From SAR202 cluster bacterium (GTDB lineage Bacteria > Chloroflexota > Dehalococcoidia > Lucifugimonadales > GCA-2712585): DNA of 32,275 bases. Below are positions 16,867 through 24,925 of this stretch, one piece after another (the first letter of the stretch is position 1; each line of letters begins with the position of its first letter). A program made the translations under genes and the position numbers. The stretch is from contig VGZZ01000029.1 in assembly GCA_016872285.1 (NCBI GenBank), positions 1-32,275 of the forward strand, read 5' to 3'. A model generated the notes under the pieces. That model did no database searches. It saw only the letters and a program-made list of their open reading frames with translations, and was not told the DNA's origin.

Positions 16867-17211
16867 CTACTCCATCCTAACATCCCTGCTCAGCAGCAGG
16901 CACGGCTCCCCCCACTGCCTCGGACTCGCCAGGTCCCACCCCTCCGCATCATCCGCCGGCTTCAATCGAATGCCTTGGTCCCCGCCAAACAATAGCATCA
17001 CGATTCCCTCCCCCGAGTCCTCCACCAGCGCCGCCTTCGCCGCCACCGGCCCCCCGCTCGACCACCCTGTCACCGCGCACATCACCTCCCGCCCCTTGGG
17101 GTCCGACGCCATTACCCGCGACACCAGCCTCGGCGGCTCCAGCGCGCTGAACATCCGGTTCACCGCCCATGAGGAGTTAGGCCCCTCCTGCACGTCCACT
17201 TCGATATACAC
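16867..17211 (-). CDS. Hypothetical protein behind the hydantoinase
   Basis: 114 residues from a GTG start, 11 bases after the hydantoinase stop, which suggests an operon. Codon usage matches its neighbours. Pieces such as LVSRVMASDPKGREVMCAVTGW and PVAAKAALVEDSGEGIVMLLFGG suggest a small mixed alpha/beta domain, but I do not recognise a family. There is no signal peptide or membrane segment. Position suggests a role near the hydantoinase reaction, perhaps as an accessory or unrelated passenger protein. Confidence 0.6.
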   Translation of the reverse strand: MYIEVDVQEGPNSSWAVNRMFSALEPPRLVSRVMASDPKGREVMCAVTGWSSGGPVAAKAALVEDSGEGIVMLLFGGDQGIRLKPADDAEGWDLASPRQWGEPCLLLSRDVRME

Positions 17212-17222
17212 GGTGCCGCCGC

Positions 17223-18635
17223 CTACCCCAGCTTGTGTCCGCGCGGCGCGTAGGGCGTAGCGTTGGGATTCCCCTTAACAAACTTCGACCCTCCCTGCTT
17301 CCCAACCACCTTCCCACCCTCAATCACCACTCGACCCCGCTGCATCACCAGGTCCGGCATCCCCAGCAATTCGAACCCGTCAAAGGACGAATAGTCCGTG
17401 TTGCCATGCTGGCCCTGGACCTTGTGCAGCCTCGTCGGGTCCCACAGCACTATGTCCGCGTCCGACCCCGGTTGCAGCGTCCCCTTCTGCGGATAAATCC
17501 CAAAAATCTTTGCCGGATTCTCGCAAAACACCTGCGCCAGCCTCGGCAGGCTTATGCGACCCCGATTGACCCCGTGGCTCCACACCACCGGCACCATGAA
17601 CTCCACCGTGTTAAGCCCGTATGGCGCCTCGAAAATGCTCTCCGACGCCGCCCCCGCTGTCTTCCTCGCGCGAGTGAACCCGCCTGCGTCGCTCCCTACC
17701 ACATCGATCGTCCCCTCCGACAACCCCCTCCACAAAGCGTCGGCGTCCGACTGCTCCCTCAGCGGCGGCCCCACCTTGGCTATAGGCCCCTTCTCCAAAA
17801 TCTCCTCGTTGGTCAGCGTTAGATAATGCGGGCACGTCTCGGTGAACAGCAGCCCGCCGTCCTCCCGAAACCGCTGCGCTACCGGCATCGCCTCTTTGGT
17901 GCTTAGATGCACCGGGTACAGCGGCGTGCCCACAATCTTAGCGAAAGTCGCCGCCCGGTTCAGCGCCTCCGCCTCCAGCACGTTGGGCTGGGCCGGCAGG
18001 AACCACTCCGGCCCCGTCTTCCCTTCCGAGATATACCGCTCCATCAGGAACTCAATGCAGCACCCCGTCTCAGCGTGCACCATCGTCAGCCCGCCCTCCT
18101 TTGACGCCGCGTCCATGGCCCGCAGCATCGCCTCGTCGGATATCATCATCCCCCTCCGCTTGTATGCCATGAAGACCTTGAAAGACGGCACGCCCATCCG
18201 CACCAGCTCGGGAATCGACCGCGCCAGCGTCTCCTCGTCCGCCGCGGCGTAGGTCCCATGCACCGCGAAGTCCAGGTACGACAGCCGCTCCCCCTCCTCG
18301 ATGAATCCCTTCACGATGTCCGTGGTGTAGCCGCTGAATCCCCAGGACTTGACGTTGCCTACAAAGGCGATAATCGTGGTAATCCCGCCGTAGGCGGCGC
18401 AGATGGAAAAGGTGTCCATCTTGTCGGCATAGACCGGGTGCGTATGCGCGTCTATCGCCCCCGGCAGCACATACCTCCCCGTCGCGTCGATGACCAGGCT
18501 GGCCGTCCGGCCCGACAGGTCCGGGGCCATATCCTTGACCTTGCCGCCTTCCACCAGGATGTCGTAGCGGCCAATCCCCTGCCCCGTCACCACCAGTCCC
18601 CCCTTCACCAGCGCCTCCGCCCGACGCGTTGCCAT
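17223..18635 (-). CDS. hydA: Dihydropyrimidinase/D-hydantoinase
   Basis: 470 residues, typical of cyclic-imide amidohydrolases, which open dihydropyrimidine or hydantoin rings in the cytosol. The metal-site residues are all visible: HTH at 64-66 (DAHTHP), the carboxylated Lys153 in SFKVFMAYKRRG, His187 in MVHAE, His243 in YPVHLS, and Asp316 in VGSDAG. ETCPHYLTLT near 266-275 is also typical. AGGGAGG lies 8 bases before the ATG. Substrate (dihydrouracil, hydantoin, allantoin) is not determined by these motifs. Two small genes follow on the same strand. Confidence 0.9.
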   Translation of the reverse strand: MATRRAEALVKGGLVVTGQGIGRYDILVEGGKVKDMAPDLSGRTASLVIDATGRYVLPGAIDAHTHPVYADKMDTFSICAAYGGITTIIAFVGNVKSWGFSGYTTDIVKGFIEEGERLSYLDFAVHGTYAAADEETLARSIPELVRMGVPSFKVFMAYKRRGMMISDEAMLRAMDAASKEGGLTMVHAETGCCIEFLMERYISEGKTGPEWFLPAQPNVLEAEALNRAATFAKIVGTPLYPVHLSTKEAMPVAQRFREDGGLLFTETCPHYLTLTNEEILEKGPIAKVGPPLREQSDADALWRGLSEGTIDVVGSDAGGFTRARKTAGAASESIFEAPYGLNTVEFMVPVVWSHGVNRGRISLPRLAQVFCENPAKIFGIYPQKGTLQPGSDADIVLWDPTRLHKVQGQHGNTDYSSFDGFELLGMPDLVMQRGRVVIEGGKVVGKQGGSKFVKGNPNATPYAPRGHKLG

Positions 18636-18729
18636 GGACTCCGCCTCCCTAGGTATTTTGCGTCAACACTACCACGTGTCATGAGGCCAAGCCAACACTG
18701 TTTTAGGCACACAATTGCTTCTCGGGTCG

Positions 18730-18759
18730 TTGACAGAAAAGGCTGATTAATGCTAAACT
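18730..18759 (+). promoter_or_regulatory. Probable promoter of fmdB-dtd
   Basis: A perfect TTGACA at 18730-18735 and TAAACT at 18754-18759 are separated by 18 bases, about 60 bases before the fmdB ATG. Confidence 0.6.
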
Positions 18760-18821
18760 TCACGCTTGGAATTAGCAGTCCACCCAGGCGACTGCTAAAT
18801 TGTTGTAAGGGGTTCCGCAGC

Positions 18822-19181
18822 ATGCCTTTGTACGATTACCAGTGCGCGAAATGCCGCCACGTTTTTGAGCTTAAGCAGAGCTTCACCGACGAGCCGGTGG
18901 GCGTCTGCCCTCGCTGCTCAGGCCGCTCCAGGCGCAAGTTCCGCCCCGTCCCCATCATCTACAAAGGCTCCGGCTTCTACACTACGGACTACGCTCGCTC
19001 CAGCGTCAAGGCTAACGGCACCGGCCTCAGCTCTGACGAGAAGGACTCCAAAGACTCGACAAAAGAGTCCTCCAAGACTGAAACCAAGGCTGAGACTAAG
19101 TCTGAGGCCAAGACAGAAGCCAAGGCCGAGAAGACAGAAAAGACCGAGAAGAAGTCGGAATCCACTCCCGCCAAGGCTTAG
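18822..19181 (+). CDS. FmdB-family zinc-ribbon protein with a charged Lys/Glu tail
   Basis: 119 residues. The frame is open from 18750, but the ATG at 18822 is preferred: AAGGGG lies before it and the protein then starts with the family's invariant MPLYDYQCAKC. The zinc ribbon has CxxC at 8-11 and CPRC near 34-37. GSGFYTTDYARS is the conserved segment after the ribbon. From about residue 70 to the end the chain is low-complexity, built of short units such as KAETKSEAK and KTEKTEKK. The function of the family is not well defined; regulatory roles have been proposed. dtd starts 3 bases after its TAG stop. Confidence 0.88.
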   Translation: MPLYDYQCAKCRHVFELKQSFTDEPVGVCPRCSGRSRRKFRPVPIIYKGSGFYTTDYARSSVKANGTGLSSDEKDSKDSTKESSKTETKAETKSEAKTEAKAEKTEKTEKKSESTPAKA

Positions 19182-19184
19182 TCC

Positions 19185-19649
19185 TTGCGGGTACTGCTCC
19201 AGCGCGTCGCCCGGGCCAGCGTTTCCATCAACGGACGCGAAATTGCCCAAATACCCCACGGCCTCCTCATCCTCCTCGGCGTATCCTCCCAGGACACTGA
19301 GGACGACGCCCGCTATATCGTCGATAAGACCGCCAACCTCCGCCTCTTCGCCGACGCCGCCGGCCACTTCAACCGCTCCGCCCTCGACACCTCCGCCCAG
19401 CTTCTAGTCGTCAGCCAGTTCACCCTCTACGCCGACACCCGCAAGGGCCGCCGCCCAGACTTCACCGCCGCCGCTCCTCCCGCCCATGCTGAGGCCCTCT
19501 ACATGCGTACCGTCGAAATGTTCCGCGGCCTGGGCCTTAAAACCAGCACCGGCCAGTTCCGTGAGCACATGCTTGTCTCCTTGGACAACGACGGCCCTGT
19601 CACCATCCTCCTGGACAGTGCCGACCGCCTCCGTCCACGCCGAGCCTAG
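19185..19649 (+). CDS. dtd: D-aminoacyl-tRNA deacylase
   Basis: 154 residues from a TTG start 3 bases after the fmdB stop, so it is probably translated by coupling; there is no strong ribosome binding site of its own. It removes D-amino acids wrongly loaded on tRNA, a proofreading step. Family motifs: LLQRVARASVSINGR at the N-terminus, GLLILLGVSSQDTEDDA, the active-site SQFTLYADTRKGRRPDFT, and NDGPVTILLDS near the C-terminus, where the usual NGPVT carries an extra Asp. Length is usual. The two-gene unit fmdB-dtd has its own promoter. Confidence 0.93.
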   Translation: MRVLLQRVARASVSINGREIAQIPHGLLILLGVSSQDTEDDARYIVDKTANLRLFADAAGHFNRSALDTSAQLLVVSQFTLYADTRKGRRPDFTAAAPPAHAEALYMRTVEMFRGLGLKTSTGQFREHMLVSLDNDGPVTILLDSADRLRPRRA

Positions 19650-19699
19650 CTCTCTAAAAGCGTTCCTAACGAGGCCTCTAGTCTACAAAGGGGTCGTCC

Positions 19700-19890
19700 G
19701 CCACCCAGGAAATCCCTTCTCCCTTGATGGGAGAAGGCGAAGGTCGAAGACTCGCCGTGGCGAGATGAGGGTGAAACACTAGAGGTACGATCCATCTGGT
19801 TAACCAACCTGACGCTAGTCCCCTCTGATCCCTTTCCCCTTGAGGGGGAAAGCTAGAGCCTGTCCTGAGCTTGCCGAAGGAATGGGGGGT
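19700..19890. repeat. Two interspersed repeat elements downstream of dtd
   Basis: 19706-19785 carries the cttctcccttgatgggagaag hairpin and ends gatgagggtgaaacactag, as at 25880-25925. 19830-19887 has ccctttccccttgaggggg followed by gagcctgtcctgagcttgccgaagg. No gene is present in 19650-19940. Confidence 0.7.
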
Positions 19891-19940
19891 CGGGGTGGAA
19901 GGGCGGAGGGGTTATCACACACCCTTAAGCAAACTAAGCC

Positions 19941-20954
19941 CTAACTTAGCTTCTCTATCGCCTCCCCTATATACTTCCGCACCTCCTCGTCCCCCTCCGA
20001 CGCCTGAAGCCCCTTCAACTCTTCCACTATACTCGCATCCCCAATCCTCCCCAGCGACGACGCCGCCCTCCACCGCACCTGGGGGCTGCTGTCGGTCCGC
20101 AGGGCCTCCATCAGCGCCTTCACCGACTCCACGCTTTTTATCCGCCCCAGCGTCAGCGCCGTCTCATTCCTCACCCTTAGCTCAGGCTCCAAACTCTCCT
20201 TCAGCAAAGGCGCCAGGTCCTTCACAATCTCTGCTGTCCCCACTTTTGCCAGACTGAAGACCGCCTCCCATCGGCGGAACGAGTCCGGGTCCTTCAGCCC
20301 CTTCACCAGCTCCGGCACCGCCTCTGGCTTCGAGAAAAATGCCAGCCCCACCGCCGCGTTCCGCACCACCACCGGGTCCGCGTCCTGCAGTGCGTTCCTG
20401 AACTGTGTCATCGTCGCCTCGGTGTCCCCCTTCACCGACTTTATCGCCGGTAGGCTCCGCCATCTAGGGTGCGGGTTGTCGTCGTGCAGCACTCGGTCAA
20501 TCAGCGCCGGCGTCGCCCGCGAGTCCCCCAGCTTTGCCAGCGCATCCACCGCGTCCCACCGGTCCTTCCAGTACGGCTCCCGAGTCGCCAGGATAAGCTC
20601 TTGGAGCCGCGCGTCCCCCGGCGCCGCCATTGTTGGAGGCTGTATCGGCGTCGGAGGAATCGTTGGCGCCTGCGTTGGCGTCCGTTCAGCGATCTGGCTC
20701 CCGCCACCGGCGGGCGTCGCCGTGGGAGTCGGTGTAGGCGTAGGCATCGATACTGACGTTGGAGTAGCCGGCGGCAATGGCTCATCCGCGTCGTCCAGCA
20801 TATCCAACAGGTCCTGGCTGAGGAACTCCTCCCCCTCCACCTCCCGCTCCTCCGATGTAACGTTGACCGGCGACCACGATGGCAGCAGCAGCACCGCCGC
20901 CGCCAGGCAGACCGCTAGCCCCGCCGTCAAATATTTCCAGCCCCTAATGCTCAT
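19941..20954 (-). CDS. Membrane-anchored HEAT-repeat protein
   Basis: 337 residues. An N-terminal hydrophobic helix (YLTAGLAVCLAAAVLLLPSW, residues 8-27) is either an uncleaved anchor or a signal peptide. An acidic stretch follows (EEREVEGEEFLSQDLLDMLD), then a Pro/Thr linker at about 60-110. From about 110 to the end there are HEAT/PBS-lyase-like helical repeats; clear units include WDAVDALAKLGDSRATPALI, RWEAVFSLAKVGTAEIV and VRWRAASSLGRIGDASIVEE. Such repeats act as protein-binding scaffolds, here probably outside the membrane. No partner is evident nearby and no strong ribosome binding site is seen. Confidence 0.82.
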   Translation of the reverse strand: MSIRGWKYLTAGLAVCLAAAVLLLPSWSPVNVTSEEREVEGEEFLSQDLLDMLDDADEPLPPATPTSVSMPTPTPTPTATPAGGGSQIAERTPTQAPTIPPTPIQPPTMAAPGDARLQELILATREPYWKDRWDAVDALAKLGDSRATPALIDRVLHDDNPHPRWRSLPAIKSVKGDTEATMTQFRNALQDADPVVVRNAAVGLAFFSKPEAVPELVKGLKDPDSFRRWEAVFSLAKVGTAEIVKDLAPLLKESLEPELRVRNETALTLGRIKSVESVKALMEALRTDSSPQVRWRAASSLGRIGDASIVEELKGLQASEGDEEVRKYIGEAIEKLS

Positions 20955-21213
20955 TCTGTTTTTGAGTAAACCCCGCCATTGCTATGAAAATAGACCCAAT
21001 CTTGCGGCTGGCTTCCCTCTGGTCCCTTTCCCGTGCCTCGTCATTCCGGCGAAGGTTGAACACCGTAAGCCTGTTCAATCTCGAAAACCCGATGCTAATC
21101 GGGGCCGGAGTCCGGTCCCTCTCTTCCTTCTCACCCGTGTTGATGCTCTAGCCAAGTAAATCATGGATTTCGAGGGCCCACTATTTTACCAGGCAGATTG
21201 TAAGCAAGCTAAG
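20955..21213. other. Intergenic, upstream of the HEAT-repeat gene
   Basis: No gene found. About 21038-21115 holds a cgtcattccggcgaaggttg...cccgatgctaatcggggccgg segment that looks like another repeat type with its own short inverted repeat (cccgatgctaatcgggg). It has no clear second copy in the window. Confidence 0.4.
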
Positions 21214-21250
21214 AAGGGGGCGGCCCGGTAATACTGGGCCGCCCCCTTTT
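21214..21250 (-). terminator. Terminator after the coiled-coil surface gene
   Basis: The stem gggggcggccc/gggccgccccc encloses a loop of about nine bases. On the minus strand it is followed by ttcttagctt. It lies about 30 bases after the stop at 21281. On the plus strand it is followed by tttt, so it may work both ways. Confidence 0.75.
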
Positions 21251-21280
21251 AGAAACTTTCTTCAGAACCCTGCTCCTCCC

Positions 21281-23541
21281 CTAATCATTGCCTCCGCCCT
21301 TAATCTCAAACACTGCTACGCCATAATGGGAAACGGTGCCCAGCACTGGGTCCACGTCATCGTGTCGGACAGTGAACTCAAAAATGCTGGCATCCTTGAT
21401 GCCGTTGGGCAGATTTATGTTGACGTACAGCCTGCCAGTCCCTGCTGAGCTGGAAGTGGTGTTGCCTGTAACGTTCACAAAGCTAAGCGGCTGGTTATTC
21501 TTAGGAGCCGCCGCGAACACCGACACTATGGTGGCGTTCACAGCCTTGCCATCCTCTGTGGTCACCAGCAGGTAGCGGGACTTGTTCTTCAGTTCCACCA
21601 CCCGGACATCTACGTCCCTTGTTTCTAGTACCGAGTTCACCAGGCTCTGGAAGAACCCGGCCGTATCCTGGTTTTGTTCTTCCATGGCGTCCAGCTTGGC
21701 TTCCAGGGCCGCCACCGCAGCGTCCACGTCATTTATGTTGTTGTTAATGGAGTTGGCCGCGTTGCCCACTGCCGTGCTGGTGTTGTTATTGATGGCGGTC
21801 GTAGCGCTGCCCACCGCCGTGCTGGTATTGTTGTTGATGGAAGCCACCGCCGCGTTCACCGCGTTGGTGGTGTGGTTGTTGATGGTGTTGTCCAGCGCGT
21901 CCAACTTCGCCTCCAGCGCTGCCACAGCGGCATCCAAGTTATCTATGTTGCCGTTAATGGAGTTGGCGGCGTTACCTACTGCCATATTGGTGTTGCTGTT
22001 GATGGAATTGGCCGCGTTGCTTACTGCCGTGTTGGTGTTGCTGTTGATGGCGCCCACCGCCGCGTTCACCGCGTTGGTGGTGTGGTTGTTGATGGTGTTG
22101 TCCAGCGCGTCCAGCTTGGCTTCCAGGGCAGCCAGGACGTCGCCGAAGATCGCCAGCGTCGCCCTGACCTCCGCATCGAAGCTGTTGAACTGAGTATAAT
22201 GCGCGTTGGCGGCATTGCTCATGGCTAACAGTGCCCCGCGCACGTCCACGTCGAAGGCGTCGAATTGGGAGTTCAGCGAGTTGATCTGAGCATCCAACGA
22301 GTCCAGCTTGGCCTCAAGGGCGTCCACCGACACGTGAAGGTTGGAGACCATGGTCTGGATCTGGTCAGTCGTGTTCTGCAAGTTGCTGATGTTGCTGTTC
22401 ACCGTGGTGACCTGCTGGTTCAGCAATTGCACCTGCGTAGACAGGTTGTCCACGCTCGTCTGGCTGGCTAACCCGGAAAAGTCCAGGTTGTCCAGCTTTG
22501 CTTCTACCGCCGCTACCGCTGTCTCAATGTCAAAGAGTATGCACGCTACCGAGTTGGTGACGCTGTTGGCGTTATGGGTGTCCGGGTCCTGGTTGGCAGC
22601 GTTGTTGCAGAAGGCGCTGCCGCTGATATTGGCCGTGCCGCCGTTGTTAAAAACCGCGCCGCCAACGCCTATTCCGCCAGCAGCGCCGCCGCAGCAGTAG
22701 CTATGGCCGCCATTGCCGCCGGCCCCCATGTTCCCGTTGAACTGGCTGTTATTCACCGTTAGGGTCGCGCCGCTGTGCACAAACACACCGCCGCCGAAAC
22801 CCGCTCCGCCGCCGCCGCCCGACGAGCCGCTGCAGCACTCGCCGCCGGAGCTGCCGCCGCCAAACCCGCCCGTGCCGATGCCGCCGTTGGTGTTGCCGCC
22901 GCAGGTGCTGGCTCCAGGCCCGCCGCCGCCGCCGCCCGCAGGCCCGCCGCCCGCCCCGCCGGCGCCCGTGAAAACACCGCCCTGCTACCCGCCATTGGCG
23001 CCATTCCCGCCCCGGGCCTCACCGCTGGCTATTACGCTGCTGTTGATTGTTAAGCTGGAACCACTGGCGACTACGATGTTCCCTCCCAGACCCGCTCCGC
23101 CGCCGCCACCGCCGCCGGGAGGCGTGGAACCCGGCGAGCCGTTCGCGCCCGCGTTCCGTCCGTTCTTTACCGTCACCCCGGAAATGCTGACCGTCGAATT
23201 ATTCGACACCGAAAACACTCGGCTGGAGTTGTTGCCGCTGATGCTGACACTTCCAGCCCCGGGACCCGCGATCGACAGATTCTTATCAAGGATTATCTCT
23301 CCTTTGGTGAGCGTTATTGTGCCGGTTACACTAAAAGAGATAGTCTCTCCGGGTGATGCCGCAGCTACGCGGTCCCGCAGTGATCCCGCGCCGCTGTCGT
23401 TCAGATTCGTAACCGTCAGCGTGGCCGCGTGGGCCGGCTTGTGTAAGCCAGTCCCAAGACCAGTAAAGCCAGCACGGCCAGCGCCCCTACCCGGCGCCAC
23501 GCCTGCCGCCTCTCTCCTAGAACCCCAAGATAACTCGACAT
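21281..23541 (-). pseudogene. Secreted beta-helix/coiled-coil surface protein, broken by a frameshift and a TAG
   Basis: The true start is the ATG at 23541: AAGGAGGAGAA precedes it, and it gives a signal peptide (RVGALAVLALLVLGLAYT). That frame ends in TGA at 23418-23416. The next frame carries the mature protein (AHAATLTVTNLNDSGAGSLR), so about one base is missing near 23420-23450. The mature frame meets TAG at 22987-22985 and stays open in the same frame to 21281. Domains in order: CSLREA-like beta-helix, a Gly-rich stretch with Cys pairs (GGECCSG, SYCCGG), a long coiled coil with LEAKLD and 15-residue repeats (NTAVSNAANSINSNT), and a C-terminal beta domain from about ETRDVDVRVVELKNKSRYLL. 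Total about 750 residues if repaired. Probably a cell-surface fibre. Sequencing error remains possible. Confidence 0.72.
21844..22113 (-). repeat. Internal DNA repeats coding for the coiled-coil stalk
   Basis: Bases 21844-21903 and 22054-22113 are identical over 60 bases, 210 bases (70 codons) apart. Both encode LDNTINNHTTNAVNAAV-type sequence. Between them lie 15-codon units encoding SINSNTNTAVSNAAN and variants. Such repeats favour slippage and recombination. Confidence 0.88.
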
Positions 23542-23619
23542 TTCTCCTCCTTAATCTGCACCCCTGCTCTCTGTCAGGCGATGCCGCAGGATTTTGACAT
23601 ACAACCTGAAAACAAGCAA

Positions 23620-23634
23620 GACAAAATTGTCATA
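23620..23634 (-). promoter_or_regulatory. Shared upstream box of the surface-gene pair, copy 1
   Basis: The plus strand reads gacaaaattgtcata, with five-base arms gacaa/ttgtc around aa. A matching segment lies upstream of the sister gene at 24821-24834. Both sit 75-79 bases before the respective start codons. Confidence 0.5.
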
Positions 23635-23665
23635 AACGTGAGAACATGGCTACGCCTACATAAAC

Positions 23666-23693
23666 AGGGAGGGCCGGGGAACCGGCCCTCCCT
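23666..23693 (-). terminator. Terminator after the second coiled-coil gene
   Basis: A perfect 12-bp stem (agggagggccgg/ccggccctccct) has a four-base loop. On the minus strand it is followed by gtttatg. It lies 23 bases after the stop at 23716. Confidence 0.75.
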
Positions 23694-23715
23694 TCAGACT
23701 GTATATTCGTTGCTG

Positions 23716-24746
23716 CTACTTCTTGGCGCCACCCTTCCCGTTATTGAACGGCAGGTCTTCCAGCATCTGAATAATAGTATCCAGCTTCGCCTCCAGGGCA
23801 TTCAGAGCATTCCTGTGGTGCAGCAGTTCGCCGCGCACATCTACGTCAAAACTGTCAAACTGCATGTCGTGGGCGTTGAGGCTGTTCCCTAAATTGAACA
23901 GCGCCCCGCGTACATCCACGTCAAAGTTGTCAAACTGGGTGTTAAAGGCGTCCATCTTGGCTTCCAGCGCCGCTATCGCCGCGCTGTCGTCGCCGATGCT
24001 GATGCCTGAGATGGCGTTCAGAATCGCCGTCTGGGCGCTGGCTATGTCGCCGCTAATATCTCCCTGCCCCGCCAAAAGCGTGTCCGACTTCCCTTCCAGC
24101 GCGTCTATTCCCGCCTGCACGTTCTGCAGGGCCGTTAGAACCGGGTCCGGTGGCGCAAAAGTCCTAAAGCCGTGGTCAAGCGTAGCCTGGGGCGCGCCGC
24201 CTGCAATCAATCGGCCGTTGGGATACAGGTCATTGTCATAGCACCAGGCTACGTTATTGGCCGCGTTGGGTGAGGACGCCGCCAGCACGTAGGTGTTGCC
24301 CGGCGTCACTACCACCGGCGTCGTCAGTTCTATGTGCACCTGGGGCCCGGCATGACCGTCTACGCCGGTTACGTTCACATTGGTCGTGATCCCGCCTGCC
24401 AAAGCGCCCGTTATTGTCCCTGACCGTATCTCTATCGTCATCTGCGGATTATTGACTCCGAAATTGGACAAGGCCATATCCACCGCCACTATGGGCGATT
24501 TTGTGGGAATAAACTCCTGGCCCCGTTGTCCTGTAACGCCAATAGCTATGCTGGTGCAGCTTGAAAAGTCCCCCCTGGCGGTTGACCCGTGTTTGCCTGG
24601 TCTATAACGCCGTGCGCCGACACCTTCGGAATCCCGCCTCCCATCATCATCACCAACGCCGCCAGCACCGCCATCATCGCTACTATCATCCACCTCTGCG
24701 TAACCCCCCTGCCTAACACCGCCAGTCCTGATCCAGACCTCGCCAT
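23716..24746 (-). pseudogene. Secreted coiled-coil surface protein, frameshifted at a run of six G
   Basis: The start is the ATG at 24746, with AAGGAGGAGAT upstream and a signal peptide (WMIVAMMAVLAALVMMMGGG...VSAHG). That frame runs through DQANTGQPPGGT and stops at 24546. The rest, from DFSSCTSIAIGVTGQRG, is in another frame. One extra G in the run at 24570-24575 would join them as GGDFSSC. The mature part has a beta-sandwich-like domain (VDMALSNFGVNNPQMTIEIR...GNTYVLAASS), then a coiled coil with LEAKMD, two FDxFDVDVRG units and LEAKLDTIIQML. These match segments of the gene at 21281. It ends in a Lys/Gly-rich tail. It is probably a paralogue of, or partner to, its neighbour at the cell surface. 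Whether the frameshift is decay, phase variation or sequencing error cannot be told here. Confidence 0.75.
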
Positions 24747-24820
24747 ATCTCCTCCTTAATTTTCCCGTTCTTTGTCTCAGGACGAGCGGGAAGTCTGCCA
24801 TGCTGCCTTCAAAAAACCAA

Positions 24821-24834
24821 GGCAAAATTGTCAC
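24821..24834 (-). promoter_or_regulatory. Shared upstream box of the surface-gene pair, copy 2
   Basis: The plus strand reads ggcaaaattgtcac, preceded by aaccaa (aagcaa in the other copy). It is 75 bases before the ATG at 24746. Confidence 0.5.
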
Positions 24835-24866
24835 ATACTGAAAACTATGTCCAACCTGCCACAAAC

Positions 24867-24890
24867 AAAAAGGGCCGGATCCCCGGCCCA
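24867..24890 (-). terminator. Terminator of the metal ABC operon
   Basis: On the minus strand gggccgg-ggat-ccggccc is followed by tttttgtttg, 36 bases after the permease stop at 24926. This is a textbook rho-independent terminator. Confidence 0.88.
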
Positions 24891-24925
24891 ATTTCTCAAC
24901 ATAAAAGTTAGCCCTTATTAGATTT

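Noticed and set aside
2391-23541. TAG used as a sense codon throughout this genome
   Set aside because: Several intact genes in the window end in TAG at the expected place (1209, 6415, 16498, 19181).
22759-23600. Long Pro/Ala-rich open frames on the plus strand
   Set aside because: They are the reverse strand of Gly-rich codons in the minus-strand beta-helix gene.
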